Part shown: piece by piece, positions 4,979 to 6,956 of the stretch
Numbering within the stretch: position 1 is the first letter of the stretch
How the letters are laid out: each line of letters begins with the position of its first letter
Assembly (NCBI GenBank): GCA_031271275.1
Contig: JAISWA010000037.1
Span: 1 to 6,956 of the forward strand
From: Clostridiales bacterium
GTDB taxonomy: Bacteria; Bacillota; Clostridia; Lachnospirales; WQUN01
Direction of reading: 5' to 3'
DNA length: 6,956 nucleotides
Made by a program: the position numbers and the translations under genes
The notes under the pieces: model-generated
The model's input: the letters and a program-made list of their open reading frames with translations, nothing else
What the model was told of the DNA's origin: nothing
Database searches by the model: none

Positions 4979-6163
4979 ATGAAAATCACCCGCGTCACCA
5001 CCCGCCCGCTTAGCGCGGCGCTGAAAAAACCTTTTATTACGGCAAAACGCGCCGTTGAAAAACTGGAAAATATCCTCGTTACGGTACATGCTGCCGATTT
5101 AGCGGGTTACGGCGAGGCGGCCTGCGCGCGGGAAGTGACGGGCGAAACGCAGGGCTCCGTAGCGGAAGCGGTGCACCAACATATCGCTCCGGCGATAATC
5201 GGGGCCGACCCGCGGGATATCCATGATATTTCCCGCAGGATATCGAAAGCGGTCGAAGGGAACAGCGCCGCGAAATGCGGCGTCGAATGCGCGGCGTATG
5301 ATTTGTTCGCGAAAACCCTCGGCGTGCCGCTTTACCGGGCGTTGGGCGGAAGCGTTAACACTTTGGCAAACGATATCACCATAAGCGCGGACACCGAGGA
5401 AGAAATGATAAAAGACGCGCTTTCCGCATTGGAAGCCGGATTCAAAACGTTAAAAATCAAACTCGGGCGCTTTCCGGAAACCGACGGGCAAACTTTGATT
5501 AATATTTGGCGCTCCATCCTCGGTTATTATCCGCGGGAAAACCCTGACCGGGACGAGTCGGCTTCAAGGGCGGTTTCGCCTGTCAGCCGCCCCGCTTTGC
5601 GCGTTGACGCCAATCAGGGGTGGACGCCCGGCATCGCGCTTCAATTTATGCGAAAATGGGACAGTGAGAACACGCCCGTCGAATTGATAGAACAGCCCGT
5701 ACCCGCGGACGACCTCTCCCGCCTCTCGTTTGTGACCTCCCACGCCAAATTCCCGGTTTACGCCGACGAAAGCGTTTTCTCCGCCCGGGACGCGCGGGAA
5801 GTGTTGGAGCGCCGCGCCGCCAACGGAGTCAATATAAAACTCGCCAAGTCCGGCGGGATTGCCGAAGCCTGGCGAGTTAAAACCCTGTGCGATATATACG
5901 GCGCGCATTGCCTGGTAGGGTGCGTGTTGGAAAGCCGCCTCGGCGCTTCGGCGGCGGCGCATTTCGCCGCTGCGGCAGGGATAACCCGCGTTGACCTCGA
6001 CGGTCCGTTCTTGCTCGCGGAAGACCCGTTCACCGGCGGGCCGGTTTTCCAAGGCGGCGATATCCGTTTTACCGAAGAACCCGGCATCGGGCTTGAACCA
6101 ACCGGGAAATGGCGGGAACCTTCGGCGGGCGAAATTGAAACGGCCCGCTCATCCAGTGAATAG
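4979..6163 (+). CDS. Dipeptide epimerase, probable L-Ala-D/L-Glu epimerase (enolase superfamily, YkfB-like)
   Basis: Encodes 394 residues of an enolase-superfamily enzyme in the muconate-lactonizing subgroup, probably cytoplasmic (no signal peptide). Acid/base lysines are in LKIKLG (Lys159, Lys161) and NIKLAKSGG (Lys287). The Mg2+ ligands are Asp210 (RVDANQGW), Glu238 (ELIEQP) and Asp263 (YADES). The DLDGP motif (Asp339, Asp341) is the Asp-x-Asp that binds the alpha-ammonium group in dipeptide epimerases, and Arg24 falls where B. subtilis Ala-Glu epimerase has the Arg that binds the Glu side chain (my recollection of that structure). The reaction is L-Ala-D-Glu to L-Ala-L-Glu, a step in murein peptide recycling; the LD-carboxypeptidase next door supports this. 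The start is the ATG with AGGGGGG 8 bases upstream; a longer frame from 4925 lacks support. One oddity is about 20 extra residues before Asp210. Specificity for another dipeptide remains possible. Confidence 0.88.
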   Translation: MKITRVTTRPLSAALKKPFITAKRAVEKLENILVTVHAADLAGYGEAACAREVTGETQGSVAEAVHQHIAPAIIGADPRDIHDISRRISKAVEGNSAAKCGVECAAYDLFAKTLGVPLYRALGGSVNTLANDITISADTEEEMIKDALSALEAGFKTLKIKLGRFPETDGQTLINIWRSILGYYPRENPDRDESASRAVSPVSRPALRVDANQGWTPGIALQFMRKWDSENTPVELIEQPVPADDLSRLSFVTSHAKFPVYADESVFSARDAREVLERRAANGVNIKLAKSGGIAEAWRVKTLCDIYGAHCLVGCVLESRLGASAAAHFAAAAGITRVDLDGPFLLAEDPFTGGPVFQGGDIRFTEEPGIGLEPTGKWREPSAGEIETARSSSE

Positions 6164-6167
6164 CCAT

Positions 6168-6956
6168 ATGATCTGCCCCGACCCCTTACAGCCAGGCGAC
6201 AGGGTGGCGATATTGGCGCCCTCCGGCCCCTGCGACGGGTCTTTTTTAGTTCCCGCCGTAAAGTCCCTCGAAAAGCTCGGACTTCGCGTTCACGTAACGG
6301 AAAGCTGCCGCAGCCGTCACGGGTACCTCGCCGGAAGCGACGCGCTGCGGGCGGCGGATGTCAACGGCGCGTTCGCCGACCGGGACATTCGCGGCATTTT
6401 CGCGCTGCGGGGCGGGTACGGTTCTCAACGTATACTTCCCCTGCTCGACTTTGGCATGATACGCCGCCACCCGAAAGTTTTCGCGGGGTACAGCGACGTT
6501 ACCGCCCTGCACACCGCGTTCAGCCAACTTTGCGGTTTTGTCACCTTCCACGCGCCCATGCCCGCGACGGAACTCCGCGACGGAATCGCCGACGACTTCA
6601 CCCTGCGCTCGCTCACGGACACGCTTTTCCGTCCGCTTGTTCCGATACCTTTCCCCATGCCAAAGGGTCATCAAATGGAAACCCTTGCCCCGGGCCGCGC
6701 GGAAGGCTGTTTAACCGGGGGCAACCTTTCCCTGCTCGCGTCGTCCCTCGGCACGCCCTATGAATGGGACGCCGCAGACCGCATTATCTTTATGGAAGAA
6801 GTCAACGAGGAGCCGTACCGTATCGACCGGCTGCTCCTTCAACTCAAACTCGCGGGGAAATTCCGCCGCGCAAAGGGAATAATCCTCGGCGGGTTCCACC
6901 CGGAGGATGTTGATTCGCTGCGCATGGCGATAGACGAGCTGCTTGTGCCGGAGGGC
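6168..6956 (+). CDS. LD-carboxypeptidase, peptidase family S66 (LdcA/MccF/YkfA type), 3'-truncated
   Basis: 263 residues are visible and the frame is open to the window's end; members are usually about 300 residues, so a few dozen are missing. The N-terminus MICPDPLQPGDRVAILAPSG matches the family opening. RGGYGSQRILPLLD (81-94) and GYSDVTALH (107-115) carry the nucleophile Ser109, and FMEEVNEEPYRIDR (208-221) carries the catalytic Glu (Glu210 by alignment). The catalytic His normally lies further downstream and is not yet visible. There is no signal peptide, so it is probably cytoplasmic. The enzyme removes the terminal D-Ala from murein tetrapeptide, giving the tripeptide. It begins 4 bp after the epimerase stop with no clear ribosome site, implying translational coupling; an in-frame GTG at 6156 overlapping the epimerase end is an alternative start. 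MccF-like immunity against microcin C-type peptide-nucleotides is a less likely alternative, given the epimerase neighbour. Confidence 0.9.
   Translation, partial: MICPDPLQPGDRVAILAPSGPCDGSFLVPAVKSLEKLGLRVHVTESCRSRHGYLAGSDALRAADVNGAFADRDIRGIFALRGGYGSQRILPLLDFGMIRRHPKVFAGYSDVTALHTAFSQLCGFVTFHAPMPATELRDGIADDFTLRSLTDTLFRPLVPIPFPMPKGHQMETLAPGRAEGCLTGGNLSLLASSLGTPYEWDAADRIIFMEEVNEEPYRIDRLLLQLKLAGKFRRAKGIILGGFHPEDVDSLRMAIDELLVPEG

Noticed and set aside
5564..6087. Long open frames on the minus strand within the epimerase gene
   Set aside because: They are shadows produced by GC-rich codon use; the + strand frame carries all the catalytic motifs.
4979..6163. Annotation as muconate cycloisomerase, o-succinylbenzoate synthase or another enolase-superfamily enzyme
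   Set aside because: The DxD motif, the Arg24 position and the adjacent LD-carboxypeptidase favour dipeptide epimerase.
6246..6763. Open frames on both strands overlapping the carboxypeptidase
   Set aside because: They overlap the S66 gene, which has the family motifs in the frame starting at 6168.
1..6956. CRISPR array, tRNA/rRNA genes, phage or transposase genes
   Set aside because: I saw no regularly spaced direct repeats, cloverleaf-like or rRNA sequence, and no integrase or transposase motifs in the window.

Overview
The window holds an operon-like block on the + strand: a TRAP transporter followed by two cytoplasmic murein-peptide enzymes. A divergent GntR-family regulator lies to its left, and an unrelated, truncated SGNH-hydrolase-like gene sits at the left edge. 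The organism looks like a mid-GC Bacillota, probably a Clostridia-type anaerobe. The reasons are strong AGGAGG-type ribosome binding sites, sigma-A-like promoter boxes, a substrate-binding lipoprotein with an Ala/Thr-rich linker, and an SGNH protein of a style common in Clostridia. This taxonomic call is inference, since no marker gene is present.

Layout: 1-837 (+) is the 3' part of an SGNH-fold hydrolase gene whose catalytic Ser would lie just outside the window. It converges on a GntR/FCD-domain regulator gene (858-1526, -). The 411-bp intergenic region 1527-1937 is dense in signals. It has a clear sigma-A-type promoter for the TRAP operon, a 16-bp element present twice (once on the operon's -10 and start region), a perfect 14-bp palindrome in the regulator's leader, and a small hairpin in the operon leader. 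The operon follows as dctP (1938-3038), a strong hairpin plus T-tract terminator/attenuator (3040-3098), dctM (3131-4411), dctQ (4430-4918), a dipeptide epimerase of the enolase superfamily (4979-6163), and an LD-carboxypeptidase of family S66 (6168 to beyond the right edge).

Reading the genes together: LD-carboxypeptidase trims the terminal D-Ala from murein tetrapeptides, and L-Ala-D/L-Glu epimerase converts the L-Ala-D-Glu released later into L-Ala-L-Glu, which ordinary peptidases can split. In known systems such as Bacillus subtilis ykfABCD these enzymes are associated with an ABC-type peptide transporter. Here the linked uptake system is a TRAP transporter, a class known mainly for organic acids. 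The most interesting hypothesis is therefore that this TRAP transporter imports murein-derived acidic peptides (or a fragment of them) under control of the divergent regulator. A gamma-D-Glu-diamino-acid endopeptidase is needed to complete the route. It is not in the window and might lie just past the right edge.
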